Assembly: GCF_001427865.1 (NCBI RefSeq)
Contig: NZ_LMHH01000001.1
Span: 1,550,001-1,614,000, forward strand
Reading direction: 5' to 3'
Length of the DNA: 64,000 bases
DNA from: Altererythrobacter sp. Root672
Lineage (GTDB): Bacteria; Pseudomonadota; Alphaproteobacteria; Sphingomonadales; Sphingomonadaceae
Positions 53,522-62,407 of the stretch are shown here, piece after piece; within the stretch, counting starts at the first letter, position 1, and every line of letters begins with the position of its first letter. A program made the position numbers and the translations under genes. The notes below the pieces were generated by a model, which saw nothing but the letters and a program-made list of their open reading frames with translations, did no database searches and was not told where the DNA came from.

Positions 53522-54124
53522 ATGGCCCGCATCCTCGTGCTCTACTACTCTTCCTATGGACACATCGCCCAGATGGCCGACGCGGTAGCCGAAGGCGTTC
53601 GCGGCGCCGGGCATGATTGCGACGTGCTCCGCGTCGCCGAAACCGCCCCGGCGGAGGTGGCTGCAGCAGCTGGCTTCCGCGTGGATGAGAGCCACGACCT
53701 CATCGCTGGCGTCGACGAGCTCGAGAAATACGACGGCATCGTGGTCGGCGCGCCAACGCGCTTTGGGCGCATGCCGAGCCAGATGGCGTCGTTCTGGGAC
53801 CAGGCCGGCGGCCTGTGGTACCGCGGCGCGCTGATCGGCAAAGTCGGTGCGGCCTTCAGCTCCACCGCCGCCCAGCACGGTGGGCAGGAGACGACGCTGT
53901 TCTCGATCCTGACCAACTTGCTGCACATGGGCTGTACGATAGTCGGGCTCGACTACGGGTTTACCGAGCAGAACGGCGTGGACGTGGTCCGCGGCGGCTC
54001 GCCTTATGGGGCGACGACGATCGCTAACAACGATGGCTCTCGCTTGCCTAGCGAGATCGATCTGAACGGTGCCCGCTACCTCGGCCGCCGAGTGGCGCTT
54101 ACCGCGGCCAAGCTCACCGCCTAA
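53522..54124 (+). CDS. wrbA: NAD(P)H:quinone oxidoreductase, WrbA type
   Basis: 200 residues from ATG 53522 with AAAGGA upstream. The flavodoxin-like FMN site begins [47 protein letters not shown] and [28 protein letters not shown] are diagnostic for WrbA. It reduces quinones by two electrons, avoiding semiquinones. None of the shared dyads precedes it, so I place it outside that regulon. Confidence 0.93.
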   Translation: MARILVLYYSSYGHIAQMADAVAEGVRGAGHDCDVLRVAETAPAEVAAAAGFRVDESHDLIAGVDELEKYDGIVVGAPTRFGRMPSQMASFWDQAGGLWYRGALIGKVGAAFSSTAAQHGGQETTLFSILTNLLHMGCTIVGLDYGFTEQNGVDVVRGGSPYGATTIANNDGSRLPSEIDLNGARYLGRRVALTAAKLTA

Positions 54125-54125
54125 A

Positions 54126-54258
54126 AAAGAACCTCCCCTCCGGTAGGACCGGACGGGGAGGCAAAGAACTGAGGGGGGCCTTACCGAGAGACCCCCTCGG
54201 GTCAGACGGCAGGGCCGTCATAGGGCCTCCCCGCTCCCTTTCGCACGAGAGCGGGGAG
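54126..54258. terminator. Hairpin cluster between wrbA and the TonB receptor
   Basis: Three stems: CCTCCCC/GGGGAGG (54132-54161), GAGGGGG/CCCCCTC (about 54171-54198) and CTCCCCGCTC/GAGCGGGGAG (54227-54258). Read on the minus strand, the first is followed by TTCTTTTTT, so it can terminate the receptor transcript; on the plus strand it may block wrbA read-through. Confidence 0.7.
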
Positions 54259-54267
54259 AATTTCACA

Positions 54268-56754
54268 TCAGAAGTCGAAGCGGATCGTCCCGCCCCAAGT
54301 TCTCGGATCGCCAGGGTTGCCGGCGATCAGGCCAGTGTTGCTGGGCCCGAACACCAGCTGTTCGAAGTACTGCGCATCGAAGGCGTTGCGCACCCAGGCA
54401 TAGATGTTGAGGCCGTTTTCGGCGCGGAAGCCGAAGCGGAAGTTGGTCAGGTTGTAACCGTCGACCCAGGTGTAGATCGAAGGCGACGGATTCGACGAGA
54501 ACTCGGAGCGGTAGCTGCCGTCCACGCCGAAGTAGAGATCGCCGTCCTCGCCAAGCAGGTTAAGTGGCGCTGCCGTTTCGAAGCCGTAAGAGAACGCCCA
54601 CTTCGACACGCCCGGCAGAGACTGACCCGAAATGTCGCAGTTCGCCGGGCTCAACGATCCCGGAACGCCCGCCGGACCAGGCACCTGAGCGCCGGTGACG
54701 ACAGTGCCGCCAGCGAGTTCAGGCGGACACGGGGCGTCGACGAACTTCACGTACTTCGCGTCGGTATAGGCACCGTTGAGGTACCCGGTGACCCCCTCGA
54801 TCGGACGGACCGAGAAGTCGACTTCCACACCCTTGGTGCGGACCCGCTCGGCGTTGGCGAGGTAGCCACGCAGCACGCCGAACTGGCCGTTGCTGACGTT
54901 CGCCTGGAAGTCGTCGATCGTGGTGTGGTAGGCCGCGACGTTCAGCGTTGCCTTGTTATCCCAGAACTGGGTCTTGGCGCCGATCTCGAAGTGCTGGACC
55001 GATTCCGGACGGATGGTGCCGGCTTCGAGGATCGGGTTGCCATTCGCGTCCGACGGCACGCCGTTCTGGTTGATGCCGCCGGTTTTGAAGGTCTTGGCGT
55101 AAGTGCCGTAGACCATCACGTCGTTCATCACCGCGTAGCTGAGCGTCAGGTCGTAGCTGAAGTTCCAGTCGTCGAAGCTCGGCTCGATCAGCTGCGGAGC
55201 ATAGATGTTCCGCTGCGCGATCTGGTCAGCGGTGCCGCCGCTCGCCGGGATGAGGTTACCTTGGCGGTCGGTCACAACACGCTCGTAGTGGCCTTCCTTC
55301 TTGTCGTAGTTGATGCGAGCGCCCGGCTGGATCCTGAGGCCCGGGGTCACTTCCCATTCGACCTGACCGAACACGGCCGCGCTGGTGGCCTTGAGCCATT
55401 GCGTGTTGTTGGCAGTCAGCCCGTTGAGGATGTCACGCGTGATCTGTCCCGCGTTGGTGAGGTTCCACCGGCTCGCAGCAGCACCTTGCTGTTCCAGGCC
55501 CTGCGTGTCGATCCGCTGCTTGAAAGCGAACGCACCGATGACCGCGTTGATGGTGTCGGCCGAGTAGTTGTAGCGGAATTCCTGGCTGTACTGATCCTGC
55601 TGCGAAGGGTTCTGCGAAAGGCTGACGACAGGCAGACCGGTGTAATCGCGGTCGTTCTCCGGCTTCCAGTCCCAGAAACGCCAAGCGGTGATCGAGGTGA
55701 ACGAGCTGCTGTCGCTGATATCCCAGATGGCCCGCAGCGAAGCGCCGCCGGTCTTGTTCCCGGCGTTGAGCGTGCTGTCGAGATCGGTCAGGCGGTCGAA
55801 CGGATTGGTGCTGACGGGTGCATAGTTCTGCGCCGCGGCGAGTGCTGGGAACTGGCGCAGCAGGGCGCGCTGCGTCGGGCCGTAGCCGACATACACAGTA
55901 CCGCAGCACTCAGGATTCTGGGCGCTGTAATCGCCGGAGACGGTAATATCGATATCGTCGTTGGGCCGGAAAAGGACCTGCCCGCGGACGCCGAGGTTGT
56001 CCTGCTCGTTGATCCAGTTCCCGTCGGTGACGTTGAAGATCGTTCCCTTGCGGCTGGTGCCGGACACGGCAACGCGAGCGGCGACGTTATCCGACAACGG
56101 TCCGGAAACGGCGGCCTTGAGCTGCTTGAAGTTGTAGCTGCCAAGCGAGACTTCAGTGCTGCCTTCGAAGTCGAAGGTCGGCTGGTTGGTGCGAATGTTG
56201 ATCGCACCGGCGGTGGTGTTCTTGCCGTAAAGCGTGCCCTGCGGGCCGCGCAGGACTTCGACTTGCGCCACGTCGAGGAAGTCGAACACGGCAGAAGCGG
56301 GGCGCGAGTAGTAAACGTCGTCGACATAGATGCCGACGCCCTGTTCGAACCCGTCGTTGGTCAGGCCGAACGGCACACCGATACCGCGGATGTTGACCGC
56401 GGTGTTACGCGGGTTGGACGAATAGACCTGCAAGCTCGGCGCGAGCTGCTGGATCTTCTGAATGCTGAAAGCGCCGGTCTCGTTGATCGTGCGACCATCG
56501 AGCGTGGCGATTGCGATCGGCACGTCCTGCGAGGCTTCCTCGCGGCGGCGGGCCGTGATGATGATCACGTTCTCGGGCACGCTGCTGGGTGTGACCGCTG
56601 CCGGAGCGTCAGCCGAGACCGTGACGTTGCCGGTGTTGGCCTGTGCGACCTGCACGCCAGCGACGTTGGATTCACCCCCCTGTTGGGCGAAAGCGGGAGC
56701 CGAAACGAGAGCGCCAGCGGCGATCCCGGTCAGCAGGACGAACTTCTGTTTCAT
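54268..56754 (-). CDS. TonB-dependent receptor
   Basis: 828 residues from ATG 56754 with signal peptide MKQKFVLLTGIAAGALVSAPAFAQ. A TonB-box-like ENVIIITARRREE precedes the plug, with VFDFLDVAQVEVLRGPQGTLYGKNTTAGAINI as its core. The C-terminus ..TWGGTIRFDF ends in Phe, as barrel proteins do. It resembles the large sphingomonad receptor family for scarce organic nutrients. A YezD-like gene and an Rrf2 regulator lie just upstream on the same strand with a shared candidate operator, hinting at control by sulfur or iron-sulfur status; the ligand is unknown. Confidence 0.92.
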   Translation of the reverse strand: MKQKFVLLTGIAAGALVSAPAFAQQGGESNVAGVQVAQANTGNVTVSADAPAAVTPSSVPENVIIITARRREEASQDVPIAIATLDGRTINETGAFSIQKIQQLAPSLQVYSSNPRNTAVNIRGIGVPFGLTNDGFEQGVGIYVDDVYYSRPASAVFDFLDVAQVEVLRGPQGTLYGKNTTAGAINIRTNQPTFDFEGSTEVSLGSYNFKQLKAAVSGPLSDNVAARVAVSGTSRKGTIFNVTDGNWINEQDNLGVRGQVLFRPNDDIDITVSGDYSAQNPECCGTVYVGYGPTQRALLRQFPALAAAQNYAPVSTNPFDRLTDLDSTLNAGNKTGGASLRAIWDISDSSSFTSITAWRFWDWKPENDRDYTGLPVVSLSQNPSQQDQYSQEFRYNYSADTINAVIGAFAFKQRIDTQGLEQQGAAASRWNLTNAGQITRDILNGLTANNTQWLKATSAAVFGQVEWEVTPGLRIQPGARINYDKKEGHYERVVTDRQGNLIPASGGTADQIAQRNIYAPQLIEPSFDDWNFSYDLTLSYAVMNDVMVYGTYAKTFKTGGINQNGVPSDANGNPILEAGTIRPESVQHFEIGAKTQFWDNKATLNVAAYHTTIDDFQANVSNGQFGVLRGYLANAERVRTKGVEVDFSVRPIEGVTGYLNGAYTDAKYVKFVDAPCPPELAGGTVVTGAQVPGPAGVPGSLSPANCDISGQSLPGVSKWAFSYGFETAAPLNLLGEDGDLYFGVDGSYRSEFSSNPSPSIYTWVDGYNLTNFRFGFRAENGLNIYAWVRNAFDAQYFEQLVFGPSNTGLIAGNPGDPRTWGGTIRFDF

Positions 56755-56862
56755 AGCGGTTCCCTCAAGATGATTGGAATCCAGCATCAATGGAGAGAAC
56801 GCTGTCGATCTCGCCCACGCAGGCTGGAGAACGCATCCGGGGGTCCGGTCTGCTGAGTTTTA

Positions 56863-56877
56863 GTTATTGAGTTGTCA
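56863..56877 (-). promoter_or_regulatory. Candidate Rrf2-type operator upstream of the TonB receptor
   Basis: Plus-strand GTTATTGAGTTGTCA agrees at 11 of 15 positions with the half of the palindrome at 57123-57137 (CTAATTAAGTTGACA). It lies about 110 bases before the receptor start, in the 140-base gap after the YezD-like gene. Weak evidence taken alone. Confidence 0.3.
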
Positions 56878-56894
56878 GGTTTTTATGCGAGTGC

Positions 56895-57065
56895 TCAGCT
56901 GAAGCGGCGGCGCTCAGTAACATCGACCTGCATCAGCTTGCCGTCATGTACGGTCAGCTGAATGACGCCGTAGCGAAGGCGGTCAAGAGCCTCCACGACC
57001 ACGCGCAGGTGTTCAGGAAGGTCGGCAGAATCGTCGGTCCTGGGACGTTCGATAGTGGCGGCCAT
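56895..57065 (-). CDS. YezD-like small protein (DUF2292)
   Basis: 56 residues from ATG 57065: MAATIERPRTDDSADLPEHLRVVVEALDRLRYG then VIQLTVHDGKLMQVDVTERRR. The pattern L..V.EAL..L.YG.V.L.VHDG..VQ...TER.R is that of YezD, a small family often found with sulfur-assimilation genes. It is a soluble protein of unknown function, between Rrf2 and a TonB receptor. Confidence 0.75.
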   Translation of the reverse strand: MAATIERPRTDDSADLPEHLRVVVEALDRLRYGVIQLTVHDGKLMQVDVTERRRFS

Positions 57066-57118
57066 GTAGCGTCTCCGATCAATAGCGGCGCAGTGCCGCG
57101 GTGGACGCCCTGATATTC

Positions 57119-57135
57119 TCAACTAATTAAGTTGA
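57119..57135 (-). promoter_or_regulatory. Palindromic candidate operator/promoter of the YezD-like gene
   Basis: TCAACT-AATTA-AGTTGA is a perfect dyad (6-base arms) 53 bases before the YezD start. On the minus strand a TTGTCA hexamer overlaps its edge, with a TATCAG hexamer 17 bases further, so it would cover a promoter. The Rrf2 gene ends 52 bases upstream, making Rrf2 the natural candidate to bind it. Confidence 0.5.
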
Positions 57136-57187
57136 CAATACGGCATGCGATGATCGGTGCGAAATTTCCTGCTCACATGCGAAAAGT

Positions 57188-57631
57188 TCAGCTTTCTTCC
57201 TCACCTTCCAAGGCGGGAACGGGATCGATTCTGTCCGAAAGGCGGATCGAATCGAGCAGCTCGGCTGTGCGATCGCGGACCTGGAGCATGAGCGCACGCG
57301 TGCGGCAGTCGCCCTCTTCAAGGCAGTTGCGGCACTTCTCGTGGGCAAAGCGACTCGCACAGGGCACCAGCGCCAACGACCCGCGCATGACGCGGATGAG
57401 GTCCCCGTAAGTGATGTCGATCGGCGCGATCGCGAGCCAGTACCCGCCATCCTTGCCACGCTGGGAGTCGACGATCCCGTAGCGGCTCAGCTCGGAGAGG
57501 ATGACGGTAAGGAAATTCGCCGGGATCTTCTGGGCCGCAGCGATCTCCGCCAATTGCACTGGCCCCTGGCCGTAGTGATCGGCCAGGTGCTGCATGGCGC
57601 GGATGGCATAGCGGGTCTTCTGCGAGAGCAT
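57188..57631 (-). CDS. Rrf2 family transcriptional regulator
   Basis: 147 residues. The winged helix has MLSQKTRYAIRAMQHLADHY, then IPANFLTVILSELSRYGIVDSQRGKDGGYWLA, typical of Rrf2. Four Cys (91, 100, 103, 109, in CASRFAHEKC and CLEEGDC) could hold an iron-sulfur cluster or sense thiols. Rrf2 members include IscR (iron-sulfur) and CymR (cysteine). It sits between two TonB-receptor genes and upstream of a YezD-like gene. Confidence 0.9.
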   Translation of the reverse strand: MLSQKTRYAIRAMQHLADHYGQGPVQLAEIAAAQKIPANFLTVILSELSRYGIVDSQRGKDGGYWLAIAPIDITYGDLIRVMRGSLALVPCASRFAHEKCRNCLEEGDCRTRALMLQVRDRTAELLDSIRLSDRIDPVPALEGEEES

Positions 57632-57703
57632 TGCCGTTCAATGCCTCCGCCAGCGGCGCGCGGCAAGCGCGTCGCTGGCGTTCCTCCCCGGCAATGGATC
57701 GGC

Positions 57704-60700
57704 TTAGAAGTTCTGGCTCAGACCGAACTTGGCCGAGAACCCGAGCGGACTGGCCGTGAACGGGTCGAAGTTCTGGTCCAGACGGGCGAACGGCGGGTCG
57801 ACATCGAAGATGTTGAGCAGCGCCAGCGAGACCCTCGTCCCATCGAGCACCTGCCAACGCCACACCGCGTCAAAGGTGGTGTAGTTGCCGATGACCTTGC
57901 CCGTCGTCACCGCTGCGCCCGCGAGTGCAGCGTTGTTCGGCCCGAACACGTCTGCGCCGCGCTGGTCGGTGTAGCTGTCGACGTAGTTCATCTGCAGCCG
58001 CAGCGAATAATCGCCCAGCGCGCCCTGGATCCAGGCCTGCCCCTTGAGGCGCGGCAACGGATAGGCCGTGGTCTGGTAGTTGAGCTTCCCGGCAGCATTG
58101 AACGCGGGTTGCACCACGATCCCTTCGACCATGACTTGATCGATGTCGTAATCGATCACGTAGCTGCCCGAGACACCAGCCTGCGCGTCGATCCCGCCGA
58201 TTTCGGCTGTATAGTCCGCCTGGAAGTCGAGGCCGCTGGTCGAAACGTCGGCCGAGTTGAAGGCGTAAGTGGTGAGTCGCTGGACGTTGGCCGAGGAACA
58301 CACTCCGCCCGAGAAGGTGAAGCGCGCCTGCAGCGCGGCGTAGTCGGGATTGCCGCAATTGGCCGAACCGGTTGCGCCGAACATCGCCGAGACCATGCCG
58401 CTCACCGGCTCGCTCTCGATCGGACCCTGGAAGTCGTAGCGCCAATAATCGAGGCTGGCCCGGAAGCCCCCGTTTTCGACAATCGCACCGGCATTGTAGG
58501 TGGTGGCGGTTTCCGGCTTCAGGTCCTGGTTGCCGAGCACGTCGACCGCGCGGAACGCACCGCCGATGAAAGTCAGGATTACCAGGTCCGAATTGACCGT
58601 CTGCGGCGGCGGCCCACGGAATGTCGTGCCAATGCCGCCCCGCAGCGTCAGCCAGTCGGTCACTACGATCCGCAAGCGGGCCTGGGGATCGAAGGTCGAG
58701 CCGACCGTAGCGCCGTAGTTCTCGTAACGCGCCGACAGCTGCGCCAGGATCCCCGTAGTGATGGGAACCTGAAGCTCGCCGAACAGAGCTACGACGTCGC
58801 TGTCGACGTCGACATTGCGGTTAGACCCGAGGAACCCGATCGGGCCCACTTCCTGCGTACAGGTCGCGTTGGGATCGAGCACCGACCCCGGACACGGCAT
58901 GACGTCGAGGTTGTTGGTGTCGCCGTACCAGCGCGAATAGCCGTCACGACGGTACTGGCCGCCGAGCGCAAAGGCGACCTCGCCCCCACCGAGCTCGATC
59001 CCGGTCTTGCCGGAAAGCACTGCATCGGCAACGAATTGCTGCGTGTTCGCCTTGCGTTGGATGACGGTGAAGAAGTCGTCGATCGTGGTGGCGTCGTTGA
59101 TCAGGCCCGCCCCTGGAGTGAGGTCCAGCCCTAGGGGATTGCTCGTCCCCGCATAGTTGGGATTGGCCGCTCCGGTGATCTTGTTGTCGGCGATCCCACT
59201 GGAGAACGGATTGAAGAAGTTACAACCGTTCGTCCCTGCAACCGCTGCGAGTTGCGCCGGGGTCATCCCGGCCCTCGATTGCGGCGTAGCGTAAGCGCAA
59301 TTCTCTCCGCCAAAGCCCGCCAGCGAGTTCTGCAGCAGGTCGACGAAGCTGTCGCCGCCTTCGAAGTAGCGGTCGTATTCCGAATAGGTCAGGCCCACGT
59401 CGAAATCGAGCGAGGAGGTGACCTCGACAGAAAGGTCGCCGGTGAACTGGTAGAAGTCCGAGCTACGCGGCAGCACCGCGGCCTGTCGCTCGTTGTCGAA
59501 CAGCGGATTGCCGCCGGTCAGCACCGGACGGAAGCGCACCGGATAGGCCAGCGCTGAGGCCTGAGGCACACCGTTCGTGTCGACCGTGCAGCCAGCCGCG
59601 GCCCCGTACCGGGCGCAGTAATCCGTCAGCGCGGGTGCGTAAGACGGGATCACGAAGAGCCCTCCTCCACCGAAGGCTGCGTTGCTCGAGGGCGAGATCG
59701 TCGGAAGGTAGCTCGGAGAGGTGGTCAGAACCGTCTCGGTCCGTCCGTAAAGCCCGGTCAGTCGCAGCGTCGCTGAGCTGCTGAGATCGAGCTCAACATC
59801 GCCGAACAGCTGGAACCGGTCTTCCGGTTCAACCAGATTGGTGAACCCCAGGTACTGTGTCTGACACAAGTCCGCGCTGGAGCCGGGCAAGGAACGGAAG
59901 CCGCCCACGGCTTCGCAACCCTCGTCGGACTCGAACGCCACCCCGCCATTGCTGCCGTTGTAGTCGAAGTTGCCCGGCGAACCGCCGCCCGACCATCCGC
60001 CTTGCGGGTTTTCCTCAAAGGGCCGGAGCGCGAAATCCCGGTCGAGCGTGGTCAGCTCGCTACGGTGCTGATAGCCGCCGGAAAGGAGCACTCGCGCAGG
60101 TCCGACTTGGCCGCCCCAGGACAGGGCGGCGTTCCAATCGCCGTCCGAACCACCAACGTATCGGTAGTCGCCTTCGGCCAGGAAGCCGTCCTGATTTGTC
60201 CGCGTGATGAAGTTCACCACGCCGGCGATCGCATCCGAACCGTAGGTCGCCGCCGCGCCGTCCTTGAGGATCTCGATCCGGCCGAGTGCCCCTGAGGGAA
60301 TGAGATTGACGTCGACCAGTGGCAGGTTGCCCGAACCGCTCGCCACCAGGCGCTTGCCGTTGAGCAGCACCAGCGTCCGCTGCGGACCCAGCCCGCGCAG
60401 GTTCACCGAGGCCGTGCCTTCGTTGAACTGGCTGCGGATATCGAACTGGCTCGCGTCGCCGATCACGCCGGCCGAGGCTGGCAGGCGCTTGGTCAGGTCC
60501 AGCATCGAAGGCGAGCCTTGCGCTGAAAGCTCTTCGCCTCCTATCACGTCGACCGGTGCCGGCGCGTCTTCGCGCGATCCTGAAATCAATGTGCCGGTGA
60601 CGATAATCTCACGACCGGCTTCGGACGCCCCATCTTGGGCTATAGCCGGAATCGCTGAAAGGGTGGCCGTAGCCACCGCCAGCAAAGACACGGTTCTCTT

Positions 60701-60730
60701 GATCCCGTTCTTGCGCAACACGACCCTCAC
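57704..60730 (-). CDS. TonB-dependent receptor (large)
   Basis: 1008 residues with signal peptide ending AIAQ near residue 31 and a REIIVTGTLI TonB box. The plug core is NLRGLGPQRTLVLLNGKRLV and GRIEILKDGAAATYGSDAIAGVVNFITR. Several Cys pairs sit in extracellular-loop regions (DYCARYGAAAGC, NCAYATP, MPCPGS). The C-terminus FSAKFGLSQNF ends in Phe. It is of the long class common in sphingomonads. Located directly upstream of the Rrf2 gene on the same strand; its own promoter region (60731-60800) shows no copy of the palindrome. Confidence 0.92.
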   Translation of the reverse strand: MRVVLRKNGIKRTVSLLAVATATLSAIPAIAQDGASEAGREIIVTGTLISGSREDAPAPVDVIGGEELSAQGSPSMLDLTKRLPASAGVIGDASQFDIRSQFNEGTASVNLRGLGPQRTLVLLNGKRLVASGSGNLPLVDVNLIPSGALGRIEILKDGAAATYGSDAIAGVVNFITRTNQDGFLAEGDYRYVGGSDGDWNAALSWGGQVGPARVLLSGGYQHRSELTTLDRDFALRPFEENPQGGWSGGGSPGNFDYNGSNGGVAFESDEGCEAVGGFRSLPGSSADLCQTQYLGFTNLVEPEDRFQLFGDVELDLSSSATLRLTGLYGRTETVLTTSPSYLPTISPSSNAAFGGGGLFVIPSYAPALTDYCARYGAAAGCTVDTNGVPQASALAYPVRFRPVLTGGNPLFDNERQAAVLPRSSDFYQFTGDLSVEVTSSLDFDVGLTYSEYDRYFEGGDSFVDLLQNSLAGFGGENCAYATPQSRAGMTPAQLAAVAGTNGCNFFNPFSSGIADNKITGAANPNYAGTSNPLGLDLTPGAGLINDATTIDDFFTVIQRKANTQQFVADAVLSGKTGIELGGGEVAFALGGQYRRDGYSRWYGDTNNLDVMPCPGSVLDPNATCTQEVGPIGFLGSNRNVDVDSDVVALFGELQVPITTGILAQLSARYENYGATVGSTFDPQARLRIVVTDWLTLRGGIGTTFRGPPPQTVNSDLVILTFIGGAFRAVDVLGNQDLKPETATTYNAGAIVENGGFRASLDYWRYDFQGPIESEPVSGMVSAMFGATGSANCGNPDYAALQARFTFSGGVCSSANVQRLTTYAFNSADVSTSGLDFQADYTAEIGGIDAQAGVSGSYVIDYDIDQVMVEGIVVQPAFNAAGKLNYQTTAYPLPRLKGQAWIQGALGDYSLRLQMNYVDSYTDQRGADVFGPNNAALAGAAVTTGKVIGNYTTFDAVWRWQVLDGTRVSLALLNIFDVDPPFARLDQNFDPFTASPLGFSAKFGLSQNF

Positions 60731-60987
60731 TTTGTTTTTGGTTTATTATTCGCCGCGCCCGTTAGTGTTCGCACAAGGCCGCGTCAATTGCGAGCAATTT
60801 GCAGAAGTGTAAGTAAATCAAGAACTAGGATTGTGCGAACAACACCTGTGAGCCGTGGCGAATTTGCGAAAGCCCTCCCAGCGCAATTGCACCCCCGGTC
60901 GAATTGGCGTAGAGGCCCGCTTTGCCCCGGCAGCGCAGTCGATTTCCGACTCGTCCACGCCGGGGTTTGCTATTCTGAAGGTTTGCC

Positions 60988-61791
60988 ATGTCCCGCCGTC
61001 GCCAGCTTTACGAAGGCAAGGCCAAGATCCTTTACGAAGGACCTGAGCCTGGCACGATCATCCAGTACTTCAAGGATGACGCTACTGCGTTCAATGCCCA
61101 GAAAAAGGGCACGATCAACGGCAAGGGCGTGATCAACAACCGGATTTCGGAGCACGTCTTCCTGCGTCTTGCCCACATCGGCATCCCGACGCACTTCATC
61201 CGCCGCCTCAACATGCGCGAGCAGCTGGTGCGCCAGGTGGAGATCATTCCGCTCGAAGTGGTCGTGCGCAACGTCGCGGCCGGCAGCATCTCCAAGCGCC
61301 TCGGTATCGAGGAAGGGGAACCGCTGCCCCACACCTTGATCGAATACTACCTGAAATCGGACGAACTGCAGGATCCGATGGTCGCCGAAGAGCACATTGC
61401 GTGCTTCGGTTGGGCGACCAACGAAGAGATGCAGGACATCTCGGCGATGGCGATCCGCGTGAACGACTTCATGAGCGGCATGTTCGCCGCGATCGACATC
61501 CGCCTGATCGACTTCAAGCTCGAATTCGGCCGCATCTGGGACGGCGACTACAGCCGCGTGATCCTGGCTGACGAGATCAGCCCGGATAACTGCCGCCTGT
61601 GGGACATGACCAGCGGCGAAAAGCTCGACAAGGACCGCTTCCGGCGTGACCTTGGCGGTGAGGAAGAGGCTTACCAGGAAGTCGCTCGCCGGCTCGGGAT
61701 CCTCAACGATGCCGACACCGGACCGGGCGAAGTGTTCGACCTCAGCGCCCACCGTTCGAAGCTGCGCACCGGGCCCAAGCCGAAGAAGTAA
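60988..61791 (+). CDS. purC: SAICAR synthase
   Basis: 267 residues. It ligates aspartate to CAIR in purine synthesis. [16 protein letters not shown] is the N-terminal ATP-binding signature; [48 protein letters not shown] are the conserved substrate motifs. It stands alone after a 257-base gap from the receptor gene; no purine riboswitch-like structure is evident there. Confidence 0.95.
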   Translation: MSRRRQLYEGKAKILYEGPEPGTIIQYFKDDATAFNAQKKGTINGKGVINNRISEHVFLRLAHIGIPTHFIRRLNMREQLVRQVEIIPLEVVVRNVAAGSISKRLGIEEGEPLPHTLIEYYLKSDELQDPMVAEEHIACFGWATNEEMQDISAMAIRVNDFMSGMFAAIDIRLIDFKLEFGRIWDGDYSRVILADEISPDNCRLWDMTSGEKLDKDRFRRDLGGEEEAYQEVARRLGILNDADTGPGEVFDLSAHRSKLRTGPKPKK

Positions 61792-61806
61792 GCGCGTATT
61801 GCGCGG

Positions 61807-61878
61807 GTGGTTCGACATGCTCACCACGAACGGCTTAGGGTTTCCCCTCCGCCGTTCGTCCTGAGCCTGTCGAAGGAC
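61807..61878. repeat. Dispersed palindromic repeat, inverted pair
   Basis: A reverse copy at 61807-61833 and a direct copy at 61852-61878 of the unit seen at 12222-12293, here in the opposite order, between purC and the GIY-YIG gene. Confidence 0.8.
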
Positions 61879-61890
61879 GCTAGGGCGCCG

Positions 61891-62178
61891 TCAGCGTTGC
61901 TGACGATTCCTCGCCAATACCGAGACTCTCTGCCAATCACCCTCAATAAGCGCTCGCTTCTTCGCTCGACTCCACCCTTTGATCTGGCGTTCAACCGACA
62001 ATGCTTCGTAGCGGGTCGGGAAATCCTGGCTCCACATCAGGCGCACTGGTCGCCGTGTCGCGGTATATCCACCGAAACGACCGTATTGATGGTCCGCTAT
62101 CCGGTTTTCCAGATGTTCCGTGTGCCCGGTGTAGAATGAGCCGTCCGAGCACAACAGGATGTAAGCGTAAAAGGCCAT
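61891..62178 (-). CDS. GIY-YIG nuclease-domain protein
   Basis: 95 residues, a stand-alone GIY-YIG domain: YAYILLCSDGSFYTGHTEHLENRI with the two Tyr motifs, the conserved Arg in ENRIADHQYG, and GYTATRRPVRLMWSQDFPTRYEALSVERQIKGW with catalytic Glu. Members are common in repeat-rich intergenic zones; here repeats flank it on both sides. The role is unknown. Confidence 0.88.
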   Translation of the reverse strand: MAFYAYILLCSDGSFYTGHTEHLENRIADHQYGRFGGYTATRRPVRLMWSQDFPTRYEALSVERQIKGWSRAKKRALIEGDWQRVSVLARNRQQR

Positions 62179-62201
62179 TGTCGGGAGCCTAGCGCTTTGA
62201 C

Positions 62202-62361
62202 GTCCTTCGACAAGCTCAGGACGAACGGAAGTGGATGTTTTTCCTTGATAAATAGATGAGATTTCATTGAAAGACCTGAGCTTGGTTCGCGTGGTTCGCC
62301 AAGCTCACCATGATCAGTGCTAGGGTCGCCCTTCCCGTTCGTCCTGAGCTTGTCGAAGGAC
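62202..62361. repeat. Dispersed palindromic repeats (three copies)
   Basis: Copies of the same unit: reverse at 62202-62228, a degenerate reverse at 62291-62317 and direct at 62335-62361. The gap 62179-62407 holds little else apart from the promoter of the M16 peptidase. Confidence 0.75.
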
Positions 62362-62407
62362 CAATCGCCATTGCCGGTTCAGGAATCATCCGCCATTCAC
62401 GCGCCCG

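Noticed and set aside
54925-56856. A 643-codon open frame antisense to the TonB receptor at 54268.
   Set aside because: Its translation is a mirror of the receptor's codon bias with no domain; the receptor frame has signal peptide, plug and terminal Phe.
57341-59134. A 597-codon plus-strand open frame antisense to the Rrf2 and receptor genes.
   Set aside because: Crosses two recognisable genes and their gap; no motif of its own.
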